From NCBI RefSeq assembly GCF_900110835.1, contig NZ_FOJG01000001.1, positions 3,999,499 through 4,063,498 of the forward strand: a DNA stretch of 64,000 nucleotides. Reading direction: 5' to 3'. A program made the position numbers and the translations under genes. Origin of the DNA: Chitinophaga arvensicola (GTDB lineage: Bacteria > Bacteroidota > Bacteroidia > Chitinophagales > Chitinophagaceae). Below the pieces are notes generated by a model. The model was not told the DNA's origin. It made no database searches and worked only from the letters and a program-made list of their open reading frames with translations. Positions 44,588 through 54,746 of this stretch are shown piece by piece (the first letter of the stretch is position 1; each line of letters begins with the position of its first letter).

Positions 44588-47035
44588 ATGCAAAAATTGG
44601 CGGGAACATTTTTATTGCTGATGATACCGGTTTTGAGTATAGCCCAGACAGTCAACAGAGGCCAGATTACAGGGACCGTCACCGATTCGGTTACAAAAAA
44701 AGTGATAGATGTCACTATCATCAGTTTAATAAAAACAGGAGCGGTTTCACCATTCACCTGGATAGGTGTGAACGCTGACGGCAGCTTTAAATTTGCCGGT
44801 GTGCCGGAAGGGCAGTATCGCCTGGTGGCGAATACAATGGGTTACCGCACAAAAATAATTGATAGCCTTGTAGTGACTGCAGCAGCTCCTGTATGCGCTA
44901 TTGGTAACATTCCACTTGCTCCTGTCGGGAAAGTTTTGAAGGAAGTAATGATAGCAGGTAAGGCGCAGGTTTTGAACAACAAAATGGACCAACTGGTTTA
45001 TAATGCCACGGCCGATATTACTTCACAAAATGGGGTAGCTACGGATGTATTGAAGAAAGTACCCATGATAGCCGTAGATGTGGATGGTAACGTATCCTTA
45101 CAGGGAAATGAAAATGTCAGATTCCTGATCAATGGAAAACCTGCCAGTATATTAGGTTCAGGCATATCGGACGTTTTACAGACCATTCCTGCCAGTCAGA
45201 TTAAGCGCATTGAGGTGATGACCAGCCCGGGAGCAAAGTATGATGCCTCCGGTACGGCGGGCGTCATCAATATTGTTTTGAAAGATGATAAAGCAAAAGG
45301 TGTAAACGGGAGCATTCATTTGTCTGCCGGCACCCGCCTGGAGAACGGCTCCATCAATCTTGCAGCCAGAAAAGGACGTATCGGGATGAGTGCATTTTTT
45401 AGCGGGAATACCCAGTTGAAAAGTAAGGTGGTAAACACCGCAGACAGACTGTCTTTTAATACCGGTAAAGATACCCTGACGCAATTCATACAGCATCGTA
45501 TCAGCCCGTTTTCTAAGAACAGCTATCAGTCAGGGATCAATCTCGAATGGGAAGTAACGCCCAGGAATACACTGACAGCTACCGCCGGGTTTAGTCACAT
45601 GGTTACTTATGCAACAGGAAGGGTAGAACAGGATCAGCGGACCTATCTTTCAACCGGGCAAACGCTCTCGGATATTGTCAGCGAGCGGAATGCCGCCACC
45701 AATTTTGGAGAAAATGCACGTAACTGGAGTTTAACTTATTTGAAAACCTTCCGGAAAAAAGGGCGGGAGTTGAGTCTGAACTATGTTTCCAGTAATACCG
45801 ACAATAAAAATTATGATGCACAGATCACGACTTATCAGAAAAGCAAGTTTCCTGCTTCGGGGATCAGGAGTAATAATCCGGGCCGCGATCGTGAAACCGA
45901 TATCTCTATCGACTATGTAGAACCGGTGTCTAAAGATTTTAAAATAGAAACCGGGTTGAAAGCAATCATTGAGAACATCGATAACAGTGTGGTAACTGAT
46001 ACCCTGTTGAATGACGGTGTATTTGTGAACAATCCGGGCCAGACCTACCGCTTTCATTTCAAACGGAATATCTATGCCGGCTATGCGTCCGTCTCTTTTT
46101 CATTGTTCAATAAGTTGCTGGATGGAAAAGCCGGTGTGCGTTATGAACATACGGAAACCCGGTCTGACTTGCCGGAGGCTGATATACCGGTAGACGATAT
46201 ACTGGCGCCGGGCCTGTTGCTGCAACACAAGCTGGACGAAACCCAATCTTTCCGGTTTGCTTATACCTATCGTATTCAAAGACCAGCCTATGAAGACCTG
46301 AATCCTTTTTTAGGTATTATTGATCCGCACAATCTGACAGCCGGCAACCCTGCGCTGAAAAATGAAACCGGACAAAAGATAGAGATCGGTTACAATAAAA
46401 CGTTTGATAATAACAGCAGTCTGTATATCGGTGGGCTTTACAATATAAATCATAACGACATCCAGCATTATACCTCGTTCTTTCCGGTGTATGTGGTGAA
46501 CGGCACCAATTACTATGATGTTTCTCTTTCAAAAACGGCAAACATCGGCAGGCAAACCACTTTCGGTATCAATATTTCCGGGGCTGCGATTATTACTGAT
46601 AAACTCAGCCTGCGTTCCGATATTCTTTTACTCGAAAAAAATAATATCGTTCCAGGGTTCCCGGATGTAGGAGGATGGTCGTATAAAGCCAATCTCAATA
46701 TTACCTACCAGTTTGAAAAAGATCTTATTGCAGAGGCATTTGGGACCATCAATTCAAAGAGAGCGGATTTTCAGAGTATCCGCCCCGGGTATTATAATTA
46801 CACGATAGCCGTTAAAAAGCAATTATTTGATAAGAAGGGTAGTCTTGGTTTAACAGCTATCAATCCGTTCAGCCGGTATGTAAATCAGTACTCCAGTGCA
46901 TATGGTACCGGATTTACACAAACTAATTTAAGACAGACGACTATGCGTTCATTTGGGGTGACGTTTAATTATAAGTTCGGTCGGCCAAAAGGCAGTACTG
47001 AAAAAAAGAAGGACACTGGATTATTGGCGGACTGA
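44588..47035 (+). CDS. TonB-dependent outer membrane beta-barrel protein (non-SusC)
   Basis: An 815-residue receptor. The ATG at 44588 gives a signal peptide (MQKLAGTFLLLMIPVLSIAQ); the frame opens 36 bases earlier. Order: CarboxypepD_reg-like domain (about 28-110), plug (NVRFLINGKPASILGSG, PASQIKRIEVMTSPGAKYDA) and an OMP_b-brl_3-type barrel. This group of Bacteroidota receptors lacks a SusD partner, and none is present here. The ligand might be a metal chelate, peptide or other small molecule. Preceded by an AraC gene. Confidence 0.88.
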   Translation: MQKLAGTFLLLMIPVLSIAQTVNRGQITGTVTDSVTKKVIDVTIISLIKTGAVSPFTWIGVNADGSFKFAGVPEGQYRLVANTMGYRTKIIDSLVVTAAAPVCAIGNIPLAPVGKVLKEVMIAGKAQVLNNKMDQLVYNATADITSQNGVATDVLKKVPMIAVDVDGNVSLQGNENVRFLINGKPASILGSGISDVLQTIPASQIKRIEVMTSPGAKYDASGTAGVINIVLKDDKAKGVNGSIHLSAGTRLENGSINLAARKGRIGMSAFFSGNTQLKSKVVNTADRLSFNTGKDTLTQFIQHRISPFSKNSYQSGINLEWEVTPRNTLTATAGFSHMVTYATGRVEQDQRTYLSTGQTLSDIVSERNAATNFGENARNWSLTYLKTFRKKGRELSLNYVSSNTDNKNYDAQITTYQKSKFPASGIRSNNPGRDRETDISIDYVEPVSKDFKIETGLKAIIENIDNSVVTDTLLNDGVFVNNPGQTYRFHFKRNIYAGYASVSFSLFNKLLDGKAGVRYEHTETRSDLPEADIPVDDILAPGLLLQHKLDETQSFRFAYTYRIQRPAYEDLNPFLGIIDPHNLTAGNPALKNETGQKIEIGYNKTFDNNSSLYIGGLYNINHNDIQHYTSFFPVYVVNGTNYYDVSLSKTANIGRQTTFGINISGAAIITDKLSLRSDILLLEKNNIVPGFPDVGGWSYKANLNITYQFEKDLIAEAFGTINSKRADFQSIRPGYYNYTIAVKKQLFDKKGSLGLTAINPFSRYVNQYSSAYGTGFTQTNLRQTTMRSFGVTFNYKFGRPKGSTEKKKDTGLLAD

Positions 47036-47271
47036 TGCTGGTTGGTAATATTTATATGATAATAACTACGCTGGTTTACATTATTTACTTACTATACGAC
47101 TTATATAATAATCGAACTAGTGACTTCAAAAAAACACAGCACGACGTTTGGCTGTACCTAATCTGGTGTACTGTTCTGCAAACAAAATTAATGGGTCGAG
47201 ATAATTACGCAGATATTAGGGCGACAGCCGTCCGTTGTCCCATCCCTCTATTACCTTGTATTTTTCCCTGA
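47035..47271 (+). CDS. Possible small membrane protein overlapping the barrel gene stop
   Basis: A 78-residue frame starting at an ATG that overlaps the receptor stop as TGATG. The first 30 residues are hydrophobic (MIITTLVYIIYLLYDLY), but the rest has no protein-like pattern and it runs into a region without other signal. It could be a coupled membrane peptide or chance. Confidence 0.18.
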   Translation: MLVGNIYMIITTLVYIIYLLYDLYNNRTSDFKKTQHDVWLYLIWCTVLQTKLMGRDNYADIRATAVRCPIPLLPCIFP

Positions 47272-47427
47272 TGTGCATTCCAGATACCAGGTTGCACCGT
47301 CCATTAACTAATGAAGTAAGGTCCAATAACATATTCATGTGATAACTTGAAAAGTTTACTGCAGTATCAAAACAAAAAGAGACCGTCCTTTTTACCAGAC
47401 GATCTCTCTTTTTTTCATGGATATGTA
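47036..47427. other. Intergenic region between the TonB barrel and TlpA-like genes
   Basis: About 390 bases with convergent neighbours. It contains only the doubtful small frame 47035-47271 and, near the right end, the terminator hairpin of the minus-strand TlpA-like gene. The stretch 47272-47377 shows no gene or repeat. Confidence 0.5.
47378..47407 (-). terminator. Terminator of the SusC/SusD/TlpA unit
   Basis: On the minus strand AGAGATCGTC and GACGGTCTCT pair (10 bp, one G-T) around a 10-base loop and are followed by TTTTTG, 20 bases after the stop of the TlpA-like gene. Confidence 0.7.
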
Positions 47428-48546
47428 CTATTTCAGCATGGCGGCAATTTTCTGATAAAGCGCTTCTCCTTTTACGCCTCTCGCTACTACGCGCCCCTGT
47501 TCATCCAGGAGGAAGTTATCGGGTATCGCTTCTATACCAAAGTACTTCGCTACCGGCTCTTCCCATTTCTGTAAACCGGATACGTGGTGCCAGGGCATAC
47601 CATCTTTGATAATGGCGGCTTTCCAGCGGTCGGCATTATCGTCGAGGGATACACTGATAATATCAAAACCTTTTTCGCGGAAGGCGTTAAACGCTTTTAC
47701 CACGTTGGGGTTTTCCGCCCTGCATGGACCGCACCAGCTGGCCCAGAAGTCCACCAGCGTTACTTTGGCGTGATGTACCACATCGTTCAGCTGTATGGGG
47801 TTGCGGGACGTATCGTAGGAGGTGAAGGAAGGCATTACAGCACCGGTAACCGTTTGTTTTGCTTTTTCCAGGCGGGCAGCAAAACTCTTTCCGAGTGGTG
47901 TGTTTTTTACCGCAGGTGAAAAGGAGGCAAATACCGGGGCTGTTTTTTCATACTGCATGGTCATCCCGGCAAAATGATCCAGTGTAACCAGCGCCATATA
48001 GTTGGATGGATGCTGTTTGGCAAAACGTAACCGGATCGACTGTACGCTGTCGATGCTCGCTTTGTAGCTGGAGTCCAGTACGGTGAATTCGGGCGATTTG
48101 CGTTCTGCAGCGGTCATGGCCATAGCCCTGGCACGCAACGCGCCGATGTGTTGGAAATCGGCAGCAGTCAATGCTTCTATTTGCTGATAATCTTTGTTCA
48201 CTATTCTGGAAGTGACTTTCATCTGTTTCAGTGAGTCTACTGCATTCAGCTGAATGACGCCATCTTCCAGGTAGAACTGGCCGAAGTCCCTGCGTTCATC
48301 GGGCTTCATGGGCTTTTGCAGGTGGATGTACGTCATGACCGGTTCTGCAAGTTGACCTTTGAACTCGAATTTGCCATTGCTGGCCAGGGCCGTATCGCTT
48401 TTCAGCGCATTGTTTACCGTATAATTGAGGACCACTGTATCGCGTCCTTTCCAGTTTTTGATATTTCCTTTTACGTGATAGGAAATGTCCTGCGCCAGGG
48501 TAACACATGGAATTAAGGCGCCTATTAAAAAGATGGATTTATTCAT
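47428..48546 (-). CDS. TlpA-like thioredoxin-family protein with DUF4369 domain
   Basis: About 372 residues with a signal peptide (MNKSIFLIGALIPCVTLAQ), an N-terminal DUF4369-like beta domain (about 22-110), a helical middle and a C-terminal thioredoxin/AhpC-TSA domain with the redox pair in WASWCGPCRAENP. Periplasmic disulfide reductase type. An ATG nine bases upstream (48555) is also possible; both overlap the SusD stop (8 or 17 bases), indicating translational coupling. Such proteins often follow SusC/SusD pairs in Bacteroidota; the redox substrate is unknown. Confidence 0.88.
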   Translation of the reverse strand: MNKSIFLIGALIPCVTLAQDISYHVKGNIKNWKGRDTVVLNYTVNNALKSDTALASNGKFEFKGQLAEPVMTYIHLQKPMKPDERRDFGQFYLEDGVIQLNAVDSLKQMKVTSRIVNKDYQQIEALTAADFQHIGALRARAMAMTAAERKSPEFTVLDSSYKASIDSVQSIRLRFAKQHPSNYMALVTLDHFAGMTMQYEKTAPVFASFSPAVKNTPLGKSFAARLEKAKQTVTGAVMPSFTSYDTSRNPIQLNDVVHHAKVTLVDFWASWCGPCRAENPNVVKAFNAFREKGFDIISVSLDDNADRWKAAIIKDGMPWHHVSGLQKWEEPVAKYFGIEAIPDNFLLDEQGRVVARGVKGEALYQKIAAMLK

Positions 48547-49930
48547 AACCTTCATTTTGAGTAAGATTTGGATTTCTTTGAATATCTGCTGCGGGAACAG
48601 GTAACAGGATAGAGGTAGATAGCCATTGTGGTTTACGTTTGCTGTAGATGGCATCTGCCTGGCCGGAACGTTTTACGTCGAACCAGCGTTGGCCGAGTTC
48701 TGCAAACAGTTCGGTGGTTCTTTCTTTGCCGATCAGTTTCAACAGGTCTTCTTTGGAGATATCTGGTTTGACATCAGCCACGAGGGGAATGCCGGCGCGT
48801 TTGCGGATCACATCCAGGTCTTTGATAGCGTCTGTTAATTTACCCTGTTGTGCCCGGGCTTCTGCGCGGATCAGGTATTGTTCGCCCAGCCGCAGGACTA
48901 CCAGCCGTTCTGCGGCCGCTGTGGTATTCACTGATTTATATTTGTAGGTGGCCGTATCGCCGTTCGATGCTTTCAGTGTCCAGCTGCCGATACGTTTATC
49001 GCCCGGCTCAAATGCGGCCAGGGTCCAGGGGGTGAGGCGGTAAACAGGATTACCGGCATTGCCAAGCACATACCATGCTTCCATGGTGTAGGTATTGGTG
49101 CCGGGGTTCGCAAATTGCAGGATGGCTTCTTTGGAACTGCTGAGGAATACGTTGGAAAGGGAATCGATCTCATACACTTTTGAGTTGATAACAGCGGAGG
49201 CCTGTTTCTCTGCTTCCACCCAGTTGCTGCGATAGAGCTGCGCCCTTGCCAGCAGGGCAGTGGCAGCCCATTTGTTGGCGCGTACCCGGTTGCCGGCAAC
49301 AGAAAACTGATCACCTGCTGTTTGTTGTGCGGCCGTCAGATCGGTGAAGATCTGTTCGTACACTTTATCTGTAGCTACCCGCTTCAACAGGGCATTGGTT
49401 TTATAATCAGACATCAATGGTAGTGGCACATCTCCATAAGCATTTACCAGGTAGAAAAAGCAGAAGGCGCGCAGGAAACGGGCTTCTCCGAGCAACTGGG
49501 TTTTGGTGGCCGCTGTTACACCGGGCGCCTTTTCTACATTTTCCATCAGGCTGTTTACCTGGTACAGCATATTGTACATCAGTCCCCACAGCCTCCCTAC
49601 GGGGCCGGTACGGGAAGTGAGGGTGTTATCATGAAACGCTTGTTTTTCGTTATCGTAGCTCACGCACTGTAATTCATCGGAGGCCAGGCCAAAGTAGCCG
49701 GTAAGGCCACCCTGGAACGGCGCATTGTTATCCCAGGCGCCCTGGGTAACCGCATAAATCCCGCGCATGGAGGAATTGGCTTTGCCATCATCTGCAAAGG
49801 CCACTGTGCCGCTGATCTGGCTGTTGGGCAGGGGTACGTCTACAAATTTATTGCAGGAAGCCAGTATGCCCGTTAGCAGGAAAGTGGCCAGTATATGGTG
49901 AATGGCGTGTATTTTTTTCATGGTCATCAT
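48539..49930 (-). CDS. RagB/SusD family nutrient-binding lipoprotein
   Basis: A 463-residue SusD-like lipoprotein. Lipobox Cys in GILASCNKFVDVPLPNSQ; helical region with EARFLRAFCFFYLVNAYGDVPLPL; C-terminus with LIGKERTTELFAELGQRWFDVKRSG and the closing PIP-like VPAADIQRNPNLTQN. Start at 49930 (MMTMKK) or 49921 (MKKIHA) cannot be separated by eye. It lies 13 bases after the SusC gene and overlaps the TlpA-like gene. Confidence 0.94.
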   Translation of the reverse strand: MMTMKKIHAIHHILATFLLTGILASCNKFVDVPLPNSQISGTVAFADDGKANSSMRGIYAVTQGAWDNNAPFQGGLTGYFGLASDELQCVSYDNEKQAFHDNTLTSRTGPVGRLWGLMYNMLYQVNSLMENVEKAPGVTAATKTQLLGEARFLRAFCFFYLVNAYGDVPLPLMSDYKTNALLKRVATDKVYEQIFTDLTAAQQTAGDQFSVAGNRVRANKWAATALLARAQLYRSNWVEAEKQASAVINSKVYEIDSLSNVFLSSSKEAILQFANPGTNTYTMEAWYVLGNAGNPVYRLTPWTLAAFEPGDKRIGSWTLKASNGDTATYKYKSVNTTAAAERLVVLRLGEQYLIRAEARAQQGKLTDAIKDLDVIRKRAGIPLVADVKPDISKEDLLKLIGKERTTELFAELGQRWFDVKRSGQADAIYSKRKPQWLSTSILLPVPAADIQRNPNLTQNEGYE

Positions 49931-49943
49931 CTACTTTTAAAAT

Positions 49944-52900
49944 TTAAAAACCTATTTCCAGTCCTGCAGTGATTGTACGCAATGGTGGCAGGCGGTTGAT
50001 ATAAATGGTTTCCGGATCGGTTACTTTCATCGGGGAGAAGGTCAGCAGGTTTTCGGCCAGCGCATATACCCGGACATTATTGAAATGAATGCGCTTCAGC
50101 CAGTTTTCCGGCAGCGTGTAGGAAACAGATACATTTTTCAACCGCAGGAACGAGGCGTCGCCGTATGTGAAATCAGAGAAATAGGCGGCATAGATACCCG
50201 AAAGCGAATTGGATGGCTGCACAATGGTCGTGAGCTTCTGGAAAGGGGCATTATCGCCCGGTTTCTTCCAGGTATCCAACGCTTCGTATGGCAGGTTAAT
50301 CATAGATCCCGGCGGCATCATGGTAAAGCCCGACAGCAGGTATGCCGGCCATTTTGGACCCATGCGTTTGGTAAACTGCATCAGGAAGCTCAGTTGTAAA
50401 CGCTTGTAGCGGAAGCTGTTGGTCATACCGCCGTAGTACTTCGGATCCGTATCAAACACCGGTTGCAGATCGCCACCCTGTGAGCTGGCAGAGGCCTGGA
50501 AAGTACCGTTCTTGTTGTAATCTTCTACGGTATACAAACCGGTGTTGGGATCTACGCCTGCATATTTGGCAATGTATACGAGGTTTAATGAACGACCAAG
50601 GACAAATCTGCTGGCATAGGAACTCTGGTCAAGTCCGTCAAAGCGCAGCAGCCGGTTCCTGGGCAGTGTAAGATTGAAGTTGGTTGTCCAGTCGAAATCT
50701 TTGCGACGGATATTTCTGCCGGTAAATGTAATTTCTATGCCCCTGTTTTCTACCAGTACACCATTTAAATTAGCGGTGATACCGTCGAAGCCGGTGGTAT
50801 TGGGAAGATTATAATTCACGAGAGGATCACTGCTGCGATTGCGGTACCATGCTACACCAAGTAAGAAATTGTCTTTGAAGAAGCCGGTTTCGAGGGCTAT
50901 TTCCAGTTTCAGATTTTTCTCCCAGTGCAGGTCCGGACGGAACAGGGCAGAGGGCGTAAAAGCCGTTTCATTGTTGTAGGTGGGATACAGCAGATACGAC
51001 GTATAGGCGTCGAGGTATTTATAATCACCGATCTTGTCGTTGCCTGTAATACCGTAGCTGGCCCTTAGTTTACCAAAGCTCATGGCTTTGAAATTTTGCA
51101 TAAAGGATTCGCTGGTAAACAGCCAGGCACCGCCAATAGCGCCAAAGTTGGAGAAGCGGTAGTTGGGACCAAAACGGCTGGAGCCATCTCTTCTGCCGGA
51201 GATATTCAGGATATATTTATCATCAAAGTTATAGTTGGCGCGACCAAAAAATGCCTGGTATTTATACTGGCTGTTTACGCTGTTCGGATTGATGAAAGCA
51301 TTGGCCGGTAAACCGGTAAAGGAACCGAGGAATTCATCGCTGGTGTAACCTTTAGCGGTGAAACTGTAACCGTTATTTTCCTGGTTCTGGTAAGTGGCAC
51401 CTGCCAGCAGGTTGATGTAGTGATGACCATAGGATTTTACATAATCCAGCTGTGGTTCCACGATCCAGCTTTTAAAACGGTTGTTCCCAAATTGTGCAGC
51501 ACCCAGGATGTCGGCTGCCGGGGTGAGCGGGTTGATAGCCGTTTTGGGCGTGATACGCAGTTCATTTACCGCGATAGAATTGTAACCGATGTTGGCCCGG
51601 ATGTTTAAACCGGGGAGAATCATGTAGGCCAGCATGGTATTCGCCGTCAGGTTATCTGTGTTGGCGGTATATTTGGTAAGCGTATAGGCCAGCGGGTTAT
51701 CTGATCTGATCCCTTTTTCATTCCAGTTTAAACCACCCACTGAGTCGTATAAACGATAGTTGGGGGGCAGTGTGAGCGACATCGACAGATCTGATCCGGT
51801 GGAAGTATTTTTATTGGAGGTATATCCGCCTTTGAAAGTAGCGTTGAATTTACTGTCGGGCGAGCGGGTGGTTAAGGTAAACTGGCCGGAAGCGCGGCTG
51901 TTTGGGAACTTACCGGGATACACATCTGTTTCGCGGTAGTAGCCACCGTTTAGCATATACTGCACCAGCTCAGACCCGCCGGATATAGAAGCCTGTGCGT
52001 TGCTGGTGCTGGCAGTACCGCCAATCAGTTGTTTGGGCAGATTGGGATAGAAGGTCGTATCCCATAGTAACAGGTCGTAGGCGTTGGCATTTGTTTTTAC
52101 TTTGTTGTCGTTGGCAAAAGCTTCATTCCGCATCGCCACATAATCTTTTGTATTCAGGAGATCAGGCAGGCGGGAAACGCGGCTGCCGCCGGTCATATAG
52201 CTGAGGTTAAAGCGGGTATTTCCTGCTTTGGCGCGGCGGGTAGTAATGAGGATTACGCCGTTGGCGCCCCTGCTACCGTAGATGGCTGTGGCGTCTGCAT
52301 CTTTCAATACTTCTATACTTTCAATATCCGCCATGTTGATACCATTAATAGGACTCAGACCAGAAGTGGAGTTGGCAGAAATAGCAGAGCCGAGCAGGTT
52401 GATATTGGCGTTGCCAGCGGCCAGCGGCACGCCGTCGAGGATGAACAGCGGTTCGTTATTGGCGCTGTTATAGGGATCTACCTGTGTGCGGCCACGGATC
52501 TCCACTTTAAAGGCGGCGCCGGGTACACCACTGGATTGGGTGATGATCATACCGGGTACGAGTCCCTGTAGAGCCGCCAGCACATTGGATACCGGCGCTT
52601 TGTTCACTTCTTTCCCTTCCACACGGTAAATATTACCGGTGTTGCGGCGACGGGAAGTAATACCATACGCCTGTACAATTTTTTCATCCAGCGGGCTCAC
52701 GGAAGTTTCCATCACAATACGCATGAAGCCCGTTACTTTTACTTCCTGTGGTTTAAAACCGATGAAGGTAACGAGGAGGATATCGCCGGGATTGGCTTTG
52801 ATGGTGAAGCGTCCGTTACCATCGGCTGCCGCGTAGATGTCGGTTCCTTTCAGGCGGATATTGGCGCCGGGTAAAGGAGAGCCATCGGCTATAACTACAA

Positions 52901-53363
52901 TACCGCTGGCTTCTGCGGGTGCAGCAGCTGTAGTGGTATTGTTTTTAACCGGTACGGTTTCCTGTTGAAGGATAATAATATTATTACCCCGGATGGTATA
53001 CGTCAGGCCTTTATCTTTCAGTATTCCCTGGAGGAAGGCGTCCAGCGAAATATCTTTGACGGTAACAGATACGGTGCTGGCTGCGTTCACGGCTTCCATA
53101 TCGTAGAATACGAGATTGCCGGTTTGTTTGCGGATCTCTTCAAAGACCCGGTTCAACGGAAGATGATGGCCGGTCAGCGTAATCGTCTGGGAAGATACCC
53201 TGGCGGATACCTGCAGGCAACAAGCTAATAACAGATAAGCGGTAATGCGCATTATTTGGTTGATTTTGGCCGGTAACCTCCTGCGGGTTGCGGCTGTTTT
53301 GCTTCTTGAATTTTCAGAAGGACCAGGCATGGGATGGCCCTTACAAAGCGCGTAAATTTGCAT
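49944..53363 (-). CDS. SusC/RagA family TonB-linked outer membrane protein with STN domain
   Basis: A 1139-residue receptor. The N-terminus MQIYALCKGHPMPG before the hydrophobic signal segment (about 38-58) is typical of Chitinophaga-type SusC proteins, so the 53363 start is kept. STN domain (about 65-130, PLNRVFEEIRKQTGNLVFYD), CarboxypepD_reg (about 150-215), plug with ADIESIEVLKDADATAIYGS, and barrel ending LEIGF. The STN domain fits the upstream FecR and sigma genes. Barrel loop composition gives no ligand clue. Confidence 0.95.
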   Translation of the reverse strand: MQIYALCKGHPMPGPSENSRSKTAATRRRLPAKINQIMRITAYLLLACCLQVSARVSSQTITLTGHHLPLNRVFEEIRKQTGNLVFYDMEAVNAASTVSVTVKDISLDAFLQGILKDKGLTYTIRGNNIIILQQETVPVKNNTTTAAAPAEASGIVVIADGSPLPGANIRLKGTDIYAAADGNGRFTIKANPGDILLVTFIGFKPQEVKVTGFMRIVMETSVSPLDEKIVQAYGITSRRRNTGNIYRVEGKEVNKAPVSNVLAALQGLVPGMIITQSSGVPGAAFKVEIRGRTQVDPYNSANNEPLFILDGVPLAAGNANINLLGSAISANSTSGLSPINGINMADIESIEVLKDADATAIYGSRGANGVILITTRRAKAGNTRFNLSYMTGGSRVSRLPDLLNTKDYVAMRNEAFANDNKVKTNANAYDLLLWDTTFYPNLPKQLIGGTASTSNAQASISGGSELVQYMLNGGYYRETDVYPGKFPNSRASGQFTLTTRSPDSKFNATFKGGYTSNKNTSTGSDLSMSLTLPPNYRLYDSVGGLNWNEKGIRSDNPLAYTLTKYTANTDNLTANTMLAYMILPGLNIRANIGYNSIAVNELRITPKTAINPLTPAADILGAAQFGNNRFKSWIVEPQLDYVKSYGHHYINLLAGATYQNQENNGYSFTAKGYTSDEFLGSFTGLPANAFINPNSVNSQYKYQAFFGRANYNFDDKYILNISGRRDGSSRFGPNYRFSNFGAIGGAWLFTSESFMQNFKAMSFGKLRASYGITGNDKIGDYKYLDAYTSYLLYPTYNNETAFTPSALFRPDLHWEKNLKLEIALETGFFKDNFLLGVAWYRNRSSDPLVNYNLPNTTGFDGITANLNGVLVENRGIEITFTGRNIRRKDFDWTTNFNLTLPRNRLLRFDGLDQSSYASRFVLGRSLNLVYIAKYAGVDPNTGLYTVEDYNKNGTFQASASSQGGDLQPVFDTDPKYYGGMTNSFRYKRLQLSFLMQFTKRMGPKWPAYLLSGFTMMPPGSMINLPYEALDTWKKPGDNAPFQKLTTIVQPSNSLSGIYAAYFSDFTYGDASFLRLKNVSVSYTLPENWLKRIHFNNVRVYALAENLLTFSPMKVTDPETIYINRLPPLRTITAGLEIGF

Positions 53364-53436
53364 ACTTTTGCAATAGTTAATGGTTGATTAATAATTAGTC
53401 TTACCCTGACTTTCTATTGAATAGCCAGACTACCTG

Positions 53437-53460
53437 CCGCTCCGGTTACCGCCGGAGCGG
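53437..53460. other. GC-rich hairpin between FecR and SusC genes
   Basis: CCGCTCCGG (53437-53445) and CCGGAGCGG (53452-53460) form a perfect 9-bp stem with a 6-base loop. On the minus strand it follows the FecR gene by 25 bases and lacks a T-run; on the plus strand it is followed by TTTTC. It may attenuate read-through from the sigma/FecR transcript into SusC. Confidence 0.5.
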
Positions 53461-53485
53461 TTTTCATCTGTAATAGCTATTGTTG

Positions 53486-54661
53486 TTAAGATGGTTGAAT
53501 GATCAGTTTTTTTCCTTCCTCAATTGTTACATTTACTTTCATCATGTGCATCACTTCCACGATATCGGAGAGCCGTAAACTCCTGGATAATTCTCCTCCG
53601 AAAAGGCGGTGTGGTATGGCGCCTTTGTAAATTACCTGTACATCGTACCAGCGGGCAATCTGCCGCATGGCTGTTTCCAGGTCTACCTGTTCAAAATCAA
53701 AGATGCCGTTCTTCCAGGCCAGCACCTGTGATAGTCTGGCGGGCGACAACCTTGTTACCGCAATGGTTGTTTGGCCCGGTACAATGGCGGCCTGCGCGCC
53801 CGGTTGCAGTAACGCTTTGCTTTGGCCCTGGCTTACCTGCACCTTGCCATCTGCCAGTGTGGTCTGAATACTGTTCTCTTCCGTGTAGGCGTTCACGTTA
53901 AAGCTGGTTCCCAGCACATCTATGGTAACGCCCGAAGGGAGACTTACCCGGAAGGGTTTGCCGGCCATGGGCGCTACTTCGAAATAAGCTTCTCCCGTTA
54001 CAATTACCTGGCGCTCCTTACCGCTGAAGGCAGTAGGATAACGCACAGAAGAGGCGGCGTTCAGCCACACCGTGGTGCCGTCGGGCAACACCAGCCGGAA
54101 CTGTCCGCCACGTGGGGTAGACAGCGTATTCCAGGTGATCGCATCCGCCGTACTACCGGCTTCATACAGCAGTGCGCCATGGTTTTGCCGGATAGCCGTA
54201 TTTCCTTGCAGGATCACTTGTTGCCCGGTGCTGTCCAATGCCACGTGGCTGCCATCTGCCAGTGTGAGTACGGCTTTGTTCGTTCCCGGCATTACATCTG
54301 CCCGGGCAATGGTGTTTACTTTTATTGCTGTGGGAGCAAGCAGGTGATAAGCACCTGCGCCACCCATCAGCAGAAATACGGCTGCTGCCGCCCATTGCCA
54401 GCGGAAAGGCACTACCCTTGTTTTGCGGGCAGTTACCGGTTCCTGCAAACGGGAGAGTACATCATTAAACAGCGCATCCGCCGCCGCAGGCGCTAAGGCC
54501 TGCACTGTGGTATGTTTTGCCATCAGGTCATCCATCAGTGTTTCATCCGGTTCTCCCGGAGGGGCGTTGCGCAAGGCCTCCTGTAAAGCTGCTTGTTCTT
54601 CGGCCGTTGCGTTCTGATCATATACCTGTTTCAGCAAATATTCCCATCTTGCTCTTTGCAT
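53486..54661 (-). CDS. FecR family anti-sigma factor
   Basis: A 391-residue inner-membrane protein: cytoplasmic N-terminus (1-87) with LKQVYDQNATAEEQAALQEAL, transmembrane segment (about 88-106, WQWAAAAVFLLMGGAGAYHLL), FecR domain (about 175-275, WNTLSTPRGGQFRLVLPDGTTVWLNAASSVRYP, then VTGEAYFEVA) and a C-terminal STN-like DUF4974 region (DLETAMRQIARWYDVQVIYK). Expected to transmit the SusC signal to the sigma factor at 54747-55340, which is 85 bases upstream. Confidence 0.95.
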   Translation of the reverse strand: MQRARWEYLLKQVYDQNATAEEQAALQEALRNAPPGEPDETLMDDLMAKHTTVQALAPAAADALFNDVLSRLQEPVTARKTRVVPFRWQWAAAAVFLLMGGAGAYHLLAPTAIKVNTIARADVMPGTNKAVLTLADGSHVALDSTGQQVILQGNTAIRQNHGALLYEAGSTADAITWNTLSTPRGGQFRLVLPDGTTVWLNAASSVRYPTAFSGKERQVIVTGEAYFEVAPMAGKPFRVSLPSGVTIDVLGTSFNVNAYTEENSIQTTLADGKVQVSQGQSKALLQPGAQAAIVPGQTTIAVTRLSPARLSQVLAWKNGIFDFEQVDLETAMRQIARWYDVQVIYKGAIPHRLFGGELSRSLRLSDIVEVMHMMKVNVTIEEGKKLIIQPS

Positions 54662-54746
54662 ATTGGTGGTTTGTAAGATAGAGAGGTCCTATTTGCACTA
54701 TTGACAAACAAGCGAAAGGATAGGGGTAGTGGGAAGAAAAAAAAAG

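Noticed and set aside
53822..54496. Plus-strand open frame of 224 codons opposite the FecR gene
   Set aside because: The opposite strand encodes a clear FecR protein with transmembrane segment and FecR domain; the plus-strand product has no recognisable pattern.
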